A DNA stretch of 64,000 bases from Phytohabitans houttuyneae (GTDB lineage: Bacteria > Actinomycetota > Actinomycetes > Mycobacteriales > Micromonosporaceae). The DNA lies in assembly GCF_011764425.1 (NCBI RefSeq), contig NZ_BLPF01000002.1, positions 1,302,997 through 1,366,996 on the forward strand, given 5' to 3'. This document shows, piece by piece, positions 34,241-44,061 of this stretch. Every line of letters begins with the position of its first letter. Within the stretch, counting starts at the first letter, position 1. A program made the translations under genes and the position numbers. The notes beneath the pieces were generated by a model, which was given only the letters and a program-made list of their open reading frames with translations, did no database searches and was not told the DNA's origin.

Positions 34241-35588
34241 CCGGGGGACGAGTGGCACCTTATGCGGACTGATCATCCGCTGGCCGCGTTCGACTGCGTG
34301 CGGTCGCGGATCGACGGCCAGCCTGGGCACGAGTCGGACATCGGCTGTGCCGCGGAGCGCCTCGCGCGAGGCTTGTGGGAGAAGATTACGCGTCAGCTCG
34401 GTTGTGCTACGCCCCGCCCTTGTCCCGGCGTAATGACCAATGTGATCTCGAGCTCCTTGGCCGCCGGATCTGGGCGCTGTATGGAGGACCAGGGGCGCCC
34501 GGCTCGGGATCGCAAGCAGGGCGCCAACAAAGTCGTGGGATGCTTTCAAGCCGTGCCGGATACAGCAAACGCGTCCGCGCCGCCGGTCCCCTAATCGCAT
34601 CGGATCAACAGCAAATGCTGGAAACATGCGTTATTATCAAAATACAGGTCCCGGTACTGATGAGCTTACTATTGCTGATGTTTCGCAGATGGATACGGTG
34701 TTCGCGGCACATTGCTGAGCGGCAACGGCACAGAACTTGAGAGTACCTGCAACGGCCGAGGCTCTGGCACCTATAACTACATCCTCTGCGATCTCGCCAG
34801 GGATAAAGGACTATGTCATGAAGGCATGTCTCGTTGACGGCGAGTCAGACAGATTTCCAGTAGAGTGCGCAGGCAAAGTCGTCACTGGCTAAGAGCGGCA
34901 GAGCCCTTAGTGCCGGGTCGCACTGCTAAGTCGTCCGTAATTGGGCAACGCATGGCGGCGACGCCTTCGCCGCCTGCGGTGATGTTCCTAGCCGCCGACG
35001 CGGCCGGGCACATCACTCTTCCAGGCATCACGCCAATTCAATACACGGTCCTCCATTGCCTCAGTGATGGCCTCCAGGCCGACGGGTAGAGTCAGCCGTG
35101 TTGAGGCGCGCTGGATCAGCTCGATGGCTGCGTCCGTAGCGGCCCGCATAGTGCTCGGCGAGGGGACGGGCTTGCAGTCGTCGGATCACGCGTCGGTGGG
35201 CGCGGTGTCAAAGACTGGTACGACCAGCGAGCGCAGGCTGCTCGGCACGCTGGAACCGTTCGATCGCCGCCTCCCGGCGGTGGTATGGGACCGGCTTGCG
35301 CTTGGTGTGGTCGTGGTTGGCGGAGGTGACCGCTCAGACGATCGTGACACCGGCCCCTGGGGAGTCGGTGCAGGTAGTCTGCCTGGAACCGGGTCAGCAG
35401 GTGATGCCGCCCGGGGAAGGGCACGTACCGTGCCGGCAGGTCGATCATTACCACCCATGCGCTGCGCTGCCGATTTGCGACTCATGATCGTACTGGCGCT
35501 CCTGGAGCGAGTCGCCTGAATGGGTGAGCGTCACAAACCTCAGCGGACGGCATCATGAGCGGGATGCGGCTGTGAGACCAGGATCGGA
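34241..35588 (+). other. Gene-poor stretch, no supported gene
   Basis: Only short, biased frames on both strands. One minus-strand frame near 35350-35454 reads LPARYVPFPGRHHLLTRFQADYLHRL, which looks like a fragment of a real protein, but I cannot name it. The stretch probably holds decayed sequence between two conflict-type loci. Confidence 0.4.
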
Positions 35589-36335
35589 GTGAGGGTGCGA
35601 GGCCGGTTTAAGCAGATCGTCAAGGACCTCCGGCATCGCCGTTTCATCGATCTTTACGCCACGACGCTTGTCGCGTTCGTCTTCGCCGCTTTGCTGCTGG
35701 TGGGCGCCGACCTCCCGGAGACTGTGCGGTGGTCGTTGCTATTCGCAGGGCTGGGGTTCCTGCTGTTGCGTGTGGCATTCGCCAACCATCGTGAGGAACG
35801 GTTCCTGGACCGCAGCGACTACGACCGCAACCCGATCACGGGCGACCTGCGCGCCGCGAAAGACGTGTGGATCTTCGCTCCGGTGGCGTCGAACTTCCTG
35901 ACCGAGGAACGCTGCGACATCCTCCGGCAGGGCCCGCTGGCGAAGGGCGACGGCACGGTGCGGATCGTAGTGCTCAAGCAGTTCGACCCCGACGACCCGA
36001 TCTCCGAGCAGCTCGACGCGTTGTTGGACTACCCGGTGCAGACGGCTGCGGACTCGCTGCGCGAGACCCGGGCTCGGCTGGCGTCCATGGCACAGTGGAC
36101 GGTGACCGGCACGTTCGCGTTCGGCGAGATCCCATTCAACCCCGGCTTCAGCATCGTCGCGGTCAACCCGCACTCGGCCGGCGGATACGCCAACGTCGAG
36201 TTCCACGGCTTCCGCAACGACGCCATCCGGTCACGCATGCACATCCACCTCACCCGCGACGACGGACCTTGGTACACATACTGGCTGGACCAGTTCGAGG
36301 CCATCTGGCGCTCGGCCCGCGCCGAGGCGACATGA
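35589..36335 (+). CDS. Membrane-anchored protein, first gene of SIR2 operon
   Basis: A 248-residue protein from GTG 35589 (GGA-rich leader). Two adjacent N-terminal helices (FIDLYATTLVAFVFAALLLVG and WSLLFAGLGFLLLRVAFA) anchor a cytoplasmic domain of ~175 residues. That domain (KDVWIFAPVASNFLTEERCDIL..., GTVRIVVLKQFDPDDPISEQL) resembles the first half of a phospholipase D-like fold, but no HKD motif is present, so no enzymatic activity is claimed. Its stop overlaps the ATG of the SIR2-TPR gene (ATGA), tying it to that protein. It may hold the SIR2 partner at the membrane. Confidence 0.7.
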   Translation: MRVRGRFKQIVKDLRHRRFIDLYATTLVAFVFAALLLVGADLPETVRWSLLFAGLGFLLLRVAFANHREERFLDRSDYDRNPITGDLRAAKDVWIFAPVASNFLTEERCDILRQGPLAKGDGTVRIVVLKQFDPDDPISEQLDALLDYPVQTAADSLRETRARLASMAQWTVTGTFAFGEIPFNPGFSIVAVNPHSAGGYANVEFHGFRNDAIRSRMHIHLTRDDGPWYTYWLDQFEAIWRSARAEAT

Positions 36336-38290
36336 CGGCGGCCCTGCCTCAGGTCGGCGCCGCTAGCGAGCTGTTCGTGTTCGCCGGGGCCGGGGCGTCC
36401 TACGCCCCGCCAGCAGCGCTGCCGCTGTTCGACCCGATGCGAAACGCCATCCTCCGCGAGCTTGGCCTCGACGACTACCTGGACGAGGAGCAGCCCGAGC
36501 TCGTCCGGATCACCGAGGGCCTCGCGCCGGAACCGTTCATGCTCGCCCTGCGCGATAGCGGCGTCGACGTGCAGGACTGGTTGTCCCGGACGCTGCGGAT
36601 GGACGAGCCCGCGCCGCCGAGGCCCAACGCGGTGCACGTGGCGTTGGCGCAACTGGCCGCCGCGGGTGCGGCGGTGTGGACGGTCAACTTCGACACCCTC
36701 ATCGAGGAAGCCGGCCACGGCCTTCGTGCGGTGGCTTGGCCCTCGGACGCCGCCAGCACTGGGGAGATCTACAAGCCGCACGGCTCCCTGCCCGGCCAAC
36801 TGATCGTCACCGCCGATGGCGTTCTGGCCGGTCTTCGGGCGGACTGGCGTCAGGCGCTGGCCGAGGCGGTCCGGGGGCGGGTAGTGGTGTTCATCGGTTA
36901 CAGCGGCCGTGACTTCGACTTTCAGCCGCTGTGGGACGAGCTGCTGGACGAGGCGAAACACGTCGTCTGGTTCGACCTCCCGAACCGGGACGAGGTGGAC
37001 CGCCGGCGCCGGCTACTGCGCCGCTGTGTGGCGCGTAACGCACTGACGCTGGCCCAGTCCGGTACCGGCTCGGACCCGTCCCGTGACTTCGTCGCCTGGT
37101 GCCAGGCAAACGGTCTCGCCACCGTCCCCAAGCCCCTACTGGACCAGCTGGTCCAGGAACGACCGCGGCGGCCGTTCCCCGGGCTGGGCGTCGACCATTT
37201 ACCGGCGGAAGCGGCGATCCGGGGTGTTCTCGGCGACTGGCGTGGGGCAGTCCGGGTCAACCTGCGTCGGCTCTGGCGGGAGCCAGGCCGGCGGGCCACG
37301 GTCGGCCAGCTGATCGCGCTGATCGTCAACAACGGTGGCCGGTGGCTACCGGTGCCGCTCTGGGTGGCTGCGAAGGTCCCGCTCGTACCCGCACGGTGGC
37401 GGAACGGCGCCGAGCGGAAACGCCTCACCGCCCACTCCCGGCTCGGCAGCCATCACAAGGTGCTGCGCGGTACAGGTCGGATCGACGATCAGACCGTGTC
37501 GACGTTGCTCATCCTGCGAGCGATGTCGATGCGGATCACCGGCAACCTGGACGAAGCCGCCGACATCGCGGCCGAAGCTCACCGGCGAGCTGTCTGGGAG
37601 GTCCACGAGGTACGCGTCGCGCACGCCGCCTTCCAACGCGCGCAGGCGCTGCTGTGGGCCGAACGCCTGGAGGAATGCCGCCAATGCTTGGACGAAGACC
37701 TGCGGCCCGCGGCGGGGATCGCGGCCGCACGCTGGGTCGCCTGGGCCGATTTCGTCGAGGGCGGCATCGCGCTGCACGAGGGGAAACCTGCCGAGGCGGC
37801 CCGGTACTACGAGCTGAGCGAACTGCGCTTCCGCGGCGAGGGCTCGATGGACGGCGTTGTCAGCGTGCAGACCGCGAAGCTGGCGCTGGTCCGGATGACA
37901 GATCCGGTAGGGTTCCGGACCGCGCTGGCCACGTTGGACGGCAGCATGAAGTCCACGTCCGCGCAGGACACGTACTTCACCCGCGGGCACCGCTTCACCG
38001 ACGAGGCTGTCCTCATCGAGCGAGCGGAGTATGCCCGGGTGCACGCGCATGACCTCGACCTGGCCTCTCGGTGGTACGGGGAGGTGGCCCGGTCCCGCTT
38101 TCCGCTGCAACGGGCCCTCGGACTGCTCGGGACCGGACTGGTGGCCGTGGAACGGGACGACGACCGTGCCGCGCTCACCGAGGCTCGGGAGCTGGCGGGC
38201 CAGATCGGTGCGCGCCTCGTCCACGCGCACGCCACCGCCGCGGTCAGCCTGCCCGGCGGCAGCCAGCCGCAGGAGGTGTTCTTCTGCTGA
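36332..38290 (+). CDS. SIR2-domain protein with helical-repeat C-terminus (652 aa)
   Basis: Residues ~1-290 are a SIR2-like NAD-binding domain: GAGAS (19-23), VNFDTLIE with N119 and D121, catalytic-type H150 in YKPHGS, and GYSGRD from residue 189. Residues ~300-650 are alpha-helical and include TPR-like pairs (NLDEAADIAAEAHRRAVWEVHE, GKPAEAARYYELSELRFRGEG). In defence proteins such as ThsA-, DSR- or Sir2-HerA-type effectors, this domain degrades NAD+ when a sensor region is triggered. ATG 36332 overlaps the preceding stop; the longer open frame to 35867 is a shadow. Followed directly by a second SIR2 gene. Confidence 0.85.
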   Translation: MTAALPQVGAASELFVFAGAGASYAPPAALPLFDPMRNAILRELGLDDYLDEEQPELVRITEGLAPEPFMLALRDSGVDVQDWLSRTLRMDEPAPPRPNAVHVALAQLAAAGAAVWTVNFDTLIEEAGHGLRAVAWPSDAASTGEIYKPHGSLPGQLIVTADGVLAGLRADWRQALAEAVRGRVVVFIGYSGRDFDFQPLWDELLDEAKHVVWFDLPNRDEVDRRRRLLRRCVARNALTLAQSGTGSDPSRDFVAWCQANGLATVPKPLLDQLVQERPRRPFPGLGVDHLPAEAAIRGVLGDWRGAVRVNLRRLWREPGRRATVGQLIALIVNNGGRWLPVPLWVAAKVPLVPARWRNGAERKRLTAHSRLGSHHKVLRGTGRIDDQTVSTLLILRAMSMRITGNLDEAADIAAEAHRRAVWEVHEVRVAHAAFQRAQALLWAERLEECRQCLDEDLRPAAGIAAARWVAWADFVEGGIALHEGKPAEAARYYELSELRFRGEGSMDGVVSVQTAKLALVRMTDPVGFRTALATLDGSMKSTSAQDTYFTRGHRFTDEAVLIERAEYARVHAHDLDLASRWYGEVARSRFPLQRALGLLGTGLVAVERDDDRAALTEARELAGQIGARLVHAHATAAVSLPGGSQPQEVFFC

Positions 38291-40101
38291 CCACAGCGGT
38301 CTTCACCGGAGCCGGGATCAGCGGTGACGAGCCAGCGGGTCTCCCGCGCGGGTTCGGCCTGCGCGACGACGTGCTGGAGACCATGTTCGAGGCGGCCCGA
38401 GACGAGTTGGGCACACTCGTCTCGGGCGAGCAGCTGGAGCGGATCCGCGGCGAGTCGTACAAGCTGGAGGTTGTACTTGGTCGCCTCTGGGGAACGATCG
38501 GCCCGGCCGCCCTCGACTGCATCTTCGCGCTGCATGTCAGCGTCCCCAACGAGGCGCACATGCTCGCCGCCCTACACCTGCTTCGCGGCGGAACACACGT
38601 CACCGTCAACTTCGACATAGGTATCGAACTCGCATACGACCTGATCTGCGGCCGTACCGATCTCCCGGCTGCCGCGCCCCGCGAATACCACGACGCCCTG
38701 CCCGCCTGGCGGGCGCTCGCCCCGAGCGGCTCGCCGGACCTGCTCACCGTGTCCAGCCACGACGAGTTCGCCGCCTGGCTGCGTTCCGGCCGTCGCGCCG
38801 CACTGCTCAAGGTGCACGGCGGCCTCGACCGGCGGCAGACCTCGCTAGCCGACGTGGTCGTGGTGGACATCGAAGAGATGGCCCAGCTCACCGCCGAACG
38901 CGCCGCTGCCGTCGAAGGGCTCGGCACGGCCGACCGGCTGCTCATCACCGGCTACTCCGGCGGCGACCCCGACGTGTACGGCCCGCTCCTGGCTGCAGCC
39001 GCACGGACATCTGCCACTTGGTGCTGTCTGAGTTTGCCCGCAGCATCCACCGTCCCAGCGGACGCTTGCGACAGGGGCATTGACCTGGTGCAGGGAGCGC
39101 CGGACGGCCTGGCCGTCACCGCGCTCCGGCAGATCCTGGGCACTCCCGCACTGCCGTCCTGGCCCTCAATCGGACTCGGCGGTGACCGCTACGCGGACCT
39201 CTTCGCCGGCTGGCGACAGCGATTGCGCGCAGCACACCCAGCCGAGCTCATCGCACAATCTTGGGCGTGGCTGATTGCCGACCTCGGCGACCTAGACACC
39301 GCCGAGGCGATGCTCGCCGCGCTGCCCGAGACGCCGGGCGCACGGCTACGACACGCCGAGATCCTGTACAACCGTGCCCGCGGCGACGATCGCGACCGTG
39401 CCGGAACAATATTCGGGGAGATGGCGACACATGCGGGGGATGAAGCGACGCGGCTGCATTGCCTGCTACGGCTCGGCGACCTCGCGCGCGGACGAGCGGC
39501 CCGCCAGAGCCGAGGCACGCGAGTCGTACGGGATCTCGCGGAGGCCTACGCTCGCCCTATCCAGGTTTTGATCGCCACCCGCAACGGACGCCAGCTGCCA
39601 GAGGAAGCAGGCGATGCCTACCGGGCGTTGCAGCAGACCTCACTACGCCTCTTCGAACAGCTGACTTTAGTCATGCCTAGAGCGTCCTGGCCGCCCCTCG
39701 GTACGCTCTGCCAACTCGCCGCCAAGCTGGGCGAACGCGCCACGCAGCGGGCGCGCAACGGCAACCGGCTCATGTTGATCCGCCACCACCGAGCCACGCT
39801 GTTGGCGCTGAACGCCCTGCTGCGTGGCCACCCAGCACCCGAGCACCTCCGCTCGGACATCCGCGCGTTACGGGATACATACCGCGCCGCCGACGACCTT
39901 CAAGGCGCGGGCAACTGCACGGCCACCCTCGCCGTCCTGGCCTGTGCGGACAGCGATCCGGTGGCGGCTCGCGCACTGACCGACGAGGCCCTCACCGAGT
40001 ACACTGCCGGCCGCCCCGACGGCCGTCCGCTGCCGTCCGCAGAGTTGATGATAGGCGTCGTGACCCGCCTCGTCGAAAAGTCGGACCGTGCCGATGGCTG
40101 A
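38284..40101 (+). CDS. Second SIR2-domain protein, likely CTG start (~605 aa)
   Basis: The domain begins immediately: FTGAGIS (residues 7-13), VNFD with N109, H178 in LLKVHGG and GYSGGD from 223, the full SIR2 motif set. The rest is a helical region (LDTAEAMLAALPETPGARLRHAEILYNRARGD and similar TPR-like units). No ATG, GTG or TTG occurs in frame between the preceding stop region and the GAGIS motif. CTG 38284 lies 7 bases after a perfect AGGAGG (38271-38276), and CTG 38287 overlaps the upstream stop (CTGA). One of these is the probable start. Strong coupling to the upstream SIR2 gene. Confidence 0.8.
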   Translation: MLTTAVFTGAGISGDEPAGLPRGFGLRDDVLETMFEAARDELGTLVSGEQLERIRGESYKLEVVLGRLWGTIGPAALDCIFALHVSVPNEAHMLAALHLLRGGTHVTVNFDIGIELAYDLICGRTDLPAAAPREYHDALPAWRALAPSGSPDLLTVSSHDEFAAWLRSGRRAALLKVHGGLDRRQTSLADVVVVDIEEMAQLTAERAAAVEGLGTADRLLITGYSGGDPDVYGPLLAAAARTSATWCCLSLPAASTVPADACDRGIDLVQGAPDGLAVTALRQILGTPALPSWPSIGLGGDRYADLFAGWRQRLRAAHPAELIAQSWAWLIADLGDLDTAEAMLAALPETPGARLRHAEILYNRARGDDRDRAGTIFGEMATHAGDEATRLHCLLRLGDLARGRAARQSRGTRVVRDLAEAYARPIQVLIATRNGRQLPEEAGDAYRALQQTSLRLFEQLTLVMPRASWPPLGTLCQLAAKLGERATQRARNGNRLMLIRHHRATLLALNALLRGHPAPEHLRSDIRALRDTYRAADDLQGAGNCTATLAVLACADSDPVAARALTDEALTEYTAGRPDGRPLPSAELMIGVVTRLVEKSDRADG

Positions 40102-40231
40102 TTGCTTATGAGGTCGAACCACGCCGGCATACATGGACATGCGTGCCGACAGTAACAGCCAGAGGAGGAAAGCATCCGCCTGACAACGGCGTCGTCACCG
40201 GTCGAGATCCAACACGATAGGCTGTGCCTCG

Positions 40232-42754
40232 ATGTGGTTCCGCAATGTCAATTTCCCGACCGGTCTGATTCACGCTCATCGGACCGGAGACCTGGTTCTC
40301 TTCGTGGGAGCGGGCGCGTCTATCGATCCGCCAGCAGGCCTGCCCAACTTCGTAGAGATGACGGGGAAGATCGCCGCCGACGCTCGTATCGGCCTAACGG
40401 ATGAGCAGCTTACGGTTCCGGAACGTGCGCTCGACTGGATCAAGGACCAGGACGTCGACGTTCATCACATGATCAGAACCATGATTGACCGCCCGGATTC
40501 ACAGCCGAATCAGCTCCACCGGGCACTTGGCAGGCTCGCCACCGCCCAGACGCCGGCACGCATCGTGACCACGAACTACGACCCGCACATGTCATCGACA
40601 CTTCGTGACGTCGGCACAGGGGTGGCGACGTACTACGCGCCGGCGCTGCCGGTGGGAGACGACTTTGACGGCATCGTCTACCTGCATGGGGCGGTGTCGC
40701 AAGACCCACGGTGGATGGTCGCGACCGAAGCCGACTTTGGACGGGCGTACCTCACCGCCGCCTGGGCAGCGCGGTTCGTCGAACGAATGTTCGCGAAGTA
40801 CACGGTGCTATTCGTTGGTTACAGCCACAACGACACCGTTATGCGCATGGTGGCACGCGCCCTAGGGGGCAAGGGCAAGAAGCGATACGCCTTGACATTC
40901 GAGCCGGACAGCGAGGTCTGGCAGACCTACGGTGTGGTGCCCGTCGAGTACAAGGTGGTCGATGATTCACACGCTGCCTTGGCGGAAGCCATCGATGCGT
41001 GGGCAGCGTGGGCTTCGATGGGCCTACATGACCACCGCAAACGCGTAGGGCAACTAGTGGCGAACAGGCCGACACGCCCGGCCAACGATGCAGCCCTCGC
41101 GCCCTGGCCAGCCCTGGTTCCAGAGGACGTTTCGTATCTGGAAGACGTGGTCGCGGACGCGGACCGAGTCCGATTCTTCACGGAGCTGGCTGACGGGCTG
41201 GAATGGTTGTCCTGGGCAGCCGGTCGACTTCAGTTTCGCTCGATGTTCGACCCAACTGCTCCTGACGACGCTTGTACGCGACGCCTCGCTGACTGGTTCG
41301 TCGAGCGCTTCGTGATGAGCGAGGCCCTAACCACGGATGCGTTACGGGTAACTCACAGCAGTGGCGGCCGGCTCGCCCCCATGCTCTGCAACGTCCTCGG
41401 GCTACACCTCCACAGAGGTCCGGTGCCACGCCCACCGTGGTTGGGACCGTGGCTGACGCTACTTATCGAGCACTCCGGCGAAGAGCACACAGATTGGCTT
41501 GAGCAAGCCCTACTCAAGTCGCGTCTGCCAGAAGATCGTGAGGCAGCGCTGCTGTTGTTCGACACGCTGACCGAGCCGCGACTGCGGCAACGTTCTCTCC
41601 TTTGGGGCGGTGAGCCCTCGTTCGAGGTGAACATGCGTGGGTCGGCGGACGACCTGGCAGAGGCTTGGTCAACCGTGTTCCGCCCGGCGTTGGGAGATGT
41701 GGCCGCGGCGGTACTTGTGATCGCCGAGCGGCAGCTGCGTCGGATGTTCTCGCAACTTCAGGTAGCACGTTCGGCGGAGCCCGGCTGGGATCCGGTCTCG
41801 TTCGGCCGATACGCCATCGAGCAGGACCCGGGTGACAGATACCGGGAACCGGTGGACGCCATCATCGACGCCGCCCGAGACTGTATCGACGAGTTGCTGC
41901 GATCGGGCGCCCCGGCCGGGCCTGGATACCTGGACAGCTGGGCGGCGTCGGACATTCCGATCCTGCGCCGGCTTGCACTGCACGGCTGGAAGGTCCGTTC
42001 TGACGTTCCCGCTTCGGGCAAGCTTGCCTGGCTACGCGAACGGGGATGGCTGTTCGAGCATCAACTGCGTCCTGAGGTGTTCGGCCTGATCCGAGTCGCC
42101 TTGCCGGACGCGTCGACCGCGGAAGCCGACGCACTTGTCGCGGCCACGACGACGTTGCCCCTTGAGGGCCAGGACGCCGAGCACATCGCCTACATCCGCT
42201 ATAACGCGTTGACCTGGATAACCCGTTGGGCGCCGGAGCTCCACTCGGCCCGGACCGCGTTGGCGGCCGTGAAGGCGGAGTATCCGCATTTCGAGCCACG
42301 CAACGACCCTGATCTTCTCCGCTCCAGAGTCGAGGTCCGCGTCCGGGCTGACCAGCCACCAATGACCACGGATGAGCTTCACACGCGTATCGGATCCGAT
42401 GCACCTGGGGCGATCGCTGAACTTCGCCGGTACGAAGGCGTGGACTTCGCCTTCGATCGCACAAGCTGGAGCGACGCGCTCGGAGTTCTCACCGCGACGG
42501 TTAACGCGAACCCACAGGATGGCTTCACGGTCCTCGACGCTGTCGGCGATGGATCGACCGATCTAGTTAGTAGTGTGATCAATGGCTGGTCTTCAGCCGC
42601 CCTTGCCCTGTCGCTGCAGTGGCCATACTCGATCGTCTCCACAACATCGAGCTCGCCGGCCTGTCAGACAGCGTCGCTCGCCTGCTCATCGGTGGCCTCG
42701 GCGAGCACCCCAATGCAACCAAGTGGCATCTGTTACCCGAAGCGCGATCCCTAG
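40232..42754 (+). CDS. Third SIR2-domain protein, N-terminal part
   Basis: From ATG 40232 the protein shows GAGAS (26-30), TTNYD with N115, H152 in YLHGAVSQD and GYSHND from 196, so the SIR2 motifs are intact. A very long helical region follows (~550 residues). The frame ends at 42754 after a stretch of low-complexity, out-of-frame-looking sequence beginning near 42617. The true continuation is in another frame (42619-43761), so this is the front part of one ~1175-residue protein. It lies 130 bases after the second SIR2 gene; the gap has no gene. Confidence 0.8.
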   Translation: MWFRNVNFPTGLIHAHRTGDLVLFVGAGASIDPPAGLPNFVEMTGKIAADARIGLTDEQLTVPERALDWIKDQDVDVHHMIRTMIDRPDSQPNQLHRALGRLATAQTPARIVTTNYDPHMSSTLRDVGTGVATYYAPALPVGDDFDGIVYLHGAVSQDPRWMVATEADFGRAYLTAAWAARFVERMFAKYTVLFVGYSHNDTVMRMVARALGGKGKKRYALTFEPDSEVWQTYGVVPVEYKVVDDSHAALAEAIDAWAAWASMGLHDHRKRVGQLVANRPTRPANDAALAPWPALVPEDVSYLEDVVADADRVRFFTELADGLEWLSWAAGRLQFRSMFDPTAPDDACTRRLADWFVERFVMSEALTTDALRVTHSSGGRLAPMLCNVLGLHLHRGPVPRPPWLGPWLTLLIEHSGEEHTDWLEQALLKSRLPEDREAALLLFDTLTEPRLRQRSLLWGGEPSFEVNMRGSADDLAEAWSTVFRPALGDVAAAVLVIAERQLRRMFSQLQVARSAEPGWDPVSFGRYAIEQDPGDRYREPVDAIIDAARDCIDELLRSGAPAGPGYLDSWAASDIPILRRLALHGWKVRSDVPASGKLAWLRERGWLFEHQLRPEVFGLIRVALPDASTAEADALVAATTTLPLEGQDAEHIAYIRYNALTWITRWAPELHSARTALAAVKAEYPHFEPRNDPDLLRSRVEVRVRADQPPMTTDELHTRIGSDAPGAIAELRRYEGVDFAFDRTSWSDALGVLTATVNANPQDGFTVLDAVGDGSTDLVSSVINGWSSAALALSLQWPYSIVSTTSSSPACQTASLACSSVASASTPMQPSGICYPKRDP

Positions 42755-43761
42755 CCGAACACCTGTGGACGGCACTGCCCGTGGCGCCTGACGCGAACGG
42801 GGAGCGTGACTGGCTGACACGGGCGATCAATCGGCCGGCAGGACATCTCGCGGAATTCTGGATTCGGGCGGTCTCCGCTGATTGGACCGCGGCTGGCGAC
42901 TCTTGGGCGGGGCTGCCGCCGCACCTACGCCGCCCCCTTGAGCGCGTCCTTGCCGGCACCGACACCAATACTTGGCTCGCCCAGGTGATGTTCGCCAACC
43001 ACCTGGCCTTCTTCTTCGCCGCCGACCAAGCTTGGTGCGAGGCGCATCTTCTCCCGCTGATGGACTGGACAACGGACCAGGACCGAGCCGTGCGGTGTTG
43101 GCAAGGCTACCTCTACAGCGGTCGGGTCGGCCCGCTATTCGAAGCGGGCTTACGCGACGGCTATCTCCACGCTGTCGATCGCGCTGATCAACTTCCGGAA
43201 GAACTCCGCCGCGCTTTGAGTGACCACCTTGCCGTCATCGCACTCCACGGCGCCTCACACCCAATGACCTGGGTCGAGGATTTCACGCGGCGAGCTTCGG
43301 AACAACAGCGGGTAGAATGGATGAGCCAGATCGCCTACATCCTGGACGGGCTAGATGCTCCAGCAGTCGAGCAGCAATGGCAGCGCTGGATCGCCCAATA
43401 CTGGAACCAGCGTGCCAACAGCAGACCGCTCCGGCTCACCAAGGACGAGGCATCTGTCATGGCGACGTGGGCCACCCTACTGACCGTGTCCTTCGCCGAC
43501 GGAGTCGCCCTCGCCACCGCGCACCCAGCCGCGTTGACGAAACGGCGATCCCTCGAAGACTGGACAGAAGAACGAATAGCCAAGAATCCCAGGCTGTTCG
43601 CCAAGCTTCTCGCCCACCTACTCCGAAATACCGAGCAACCCATCTGGGACAATGTGGCACGAGTTACATCGGTAATCCGGGATCAGGCCGAGCCCGCAGA
43701 CCTCGTAGTCATACGAAATGAAGCGCTCCGGCTAGGCATCCGCGGCGCCGAGGACTGGTAA
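42619..43761 (+). pseudogene. C-terminal continuation of the third SIR2 protein (frameshift)
   Basis: This 380-codon frame (VAILDRLHNIELAGLSDSVA... to GIRGAEDW) has no start signal and no recognisable N-terminus of its own. Its codon bias is strong and it continues the helical architecture of the upstream gene. The two frames can be joined near 42616 by adding one base. It contains helical, tryptophan-rich sequence (WSDWTAA-like, VEWMSQIAYILDGLDA). Either a real inactivating mutation, a sequencing error, or a separate coupled gene; the first two are more likely. Confidence 0.7.
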
Positions 43762-43958
43762 TGACACGCAGCCCTCGGCTGCGCGATACGCCAAGCACGT
43801 CGCTATGATTTCCCTCGACAGATCGAATTGTTTGACATGACTTGGTGGGCGGGCTTCTGGCGTGCGGAACCCGTGCGTCCACCGACACCGGTGTAGCTGT
43901 TCTTCGAGTATGGGTGAGACGATTCGCCGATTTCCGGCGTGCGATCTTGGCGTACTGA

Positions 43959-43972
43959 TCTGCCGCGATCCG
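43959..43972 (+). repeat. Copy of dispersed 14-mer TCTGCCGCGATCCG
   Basis: Second of three identical 14-base copies (also at 23180 and 53646). It lies in the gene-free stretch between the SIR2 operon and the recombinase remnant. Confidence 0.4.
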
Positions 43973-44061
43973 GGCGCTTCTCCCTTAAGGGCTGACTGAT
44001 GGGGGAAGCGTCCGGCCACTGAGGGTTGCCATGGCTGGCCGGACGGCCGTTGCGGTCTCGC

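Noticed and set aside
35116-35454. 112-codon minus-strand frame
   Set aside because: A short stretch looks protein-like, but most of the frame is low-complexity and no family is recognised.
35589-36335. Phospholipase D-type nuclease
   Set aside because: The layout is slightly similar but no HKD motif is present.
42600-42760. Programmed ribosomal frameshift in the third SIR2 gene
   Set aside because: No slippery sequence at the junction; a lost base explains it better.
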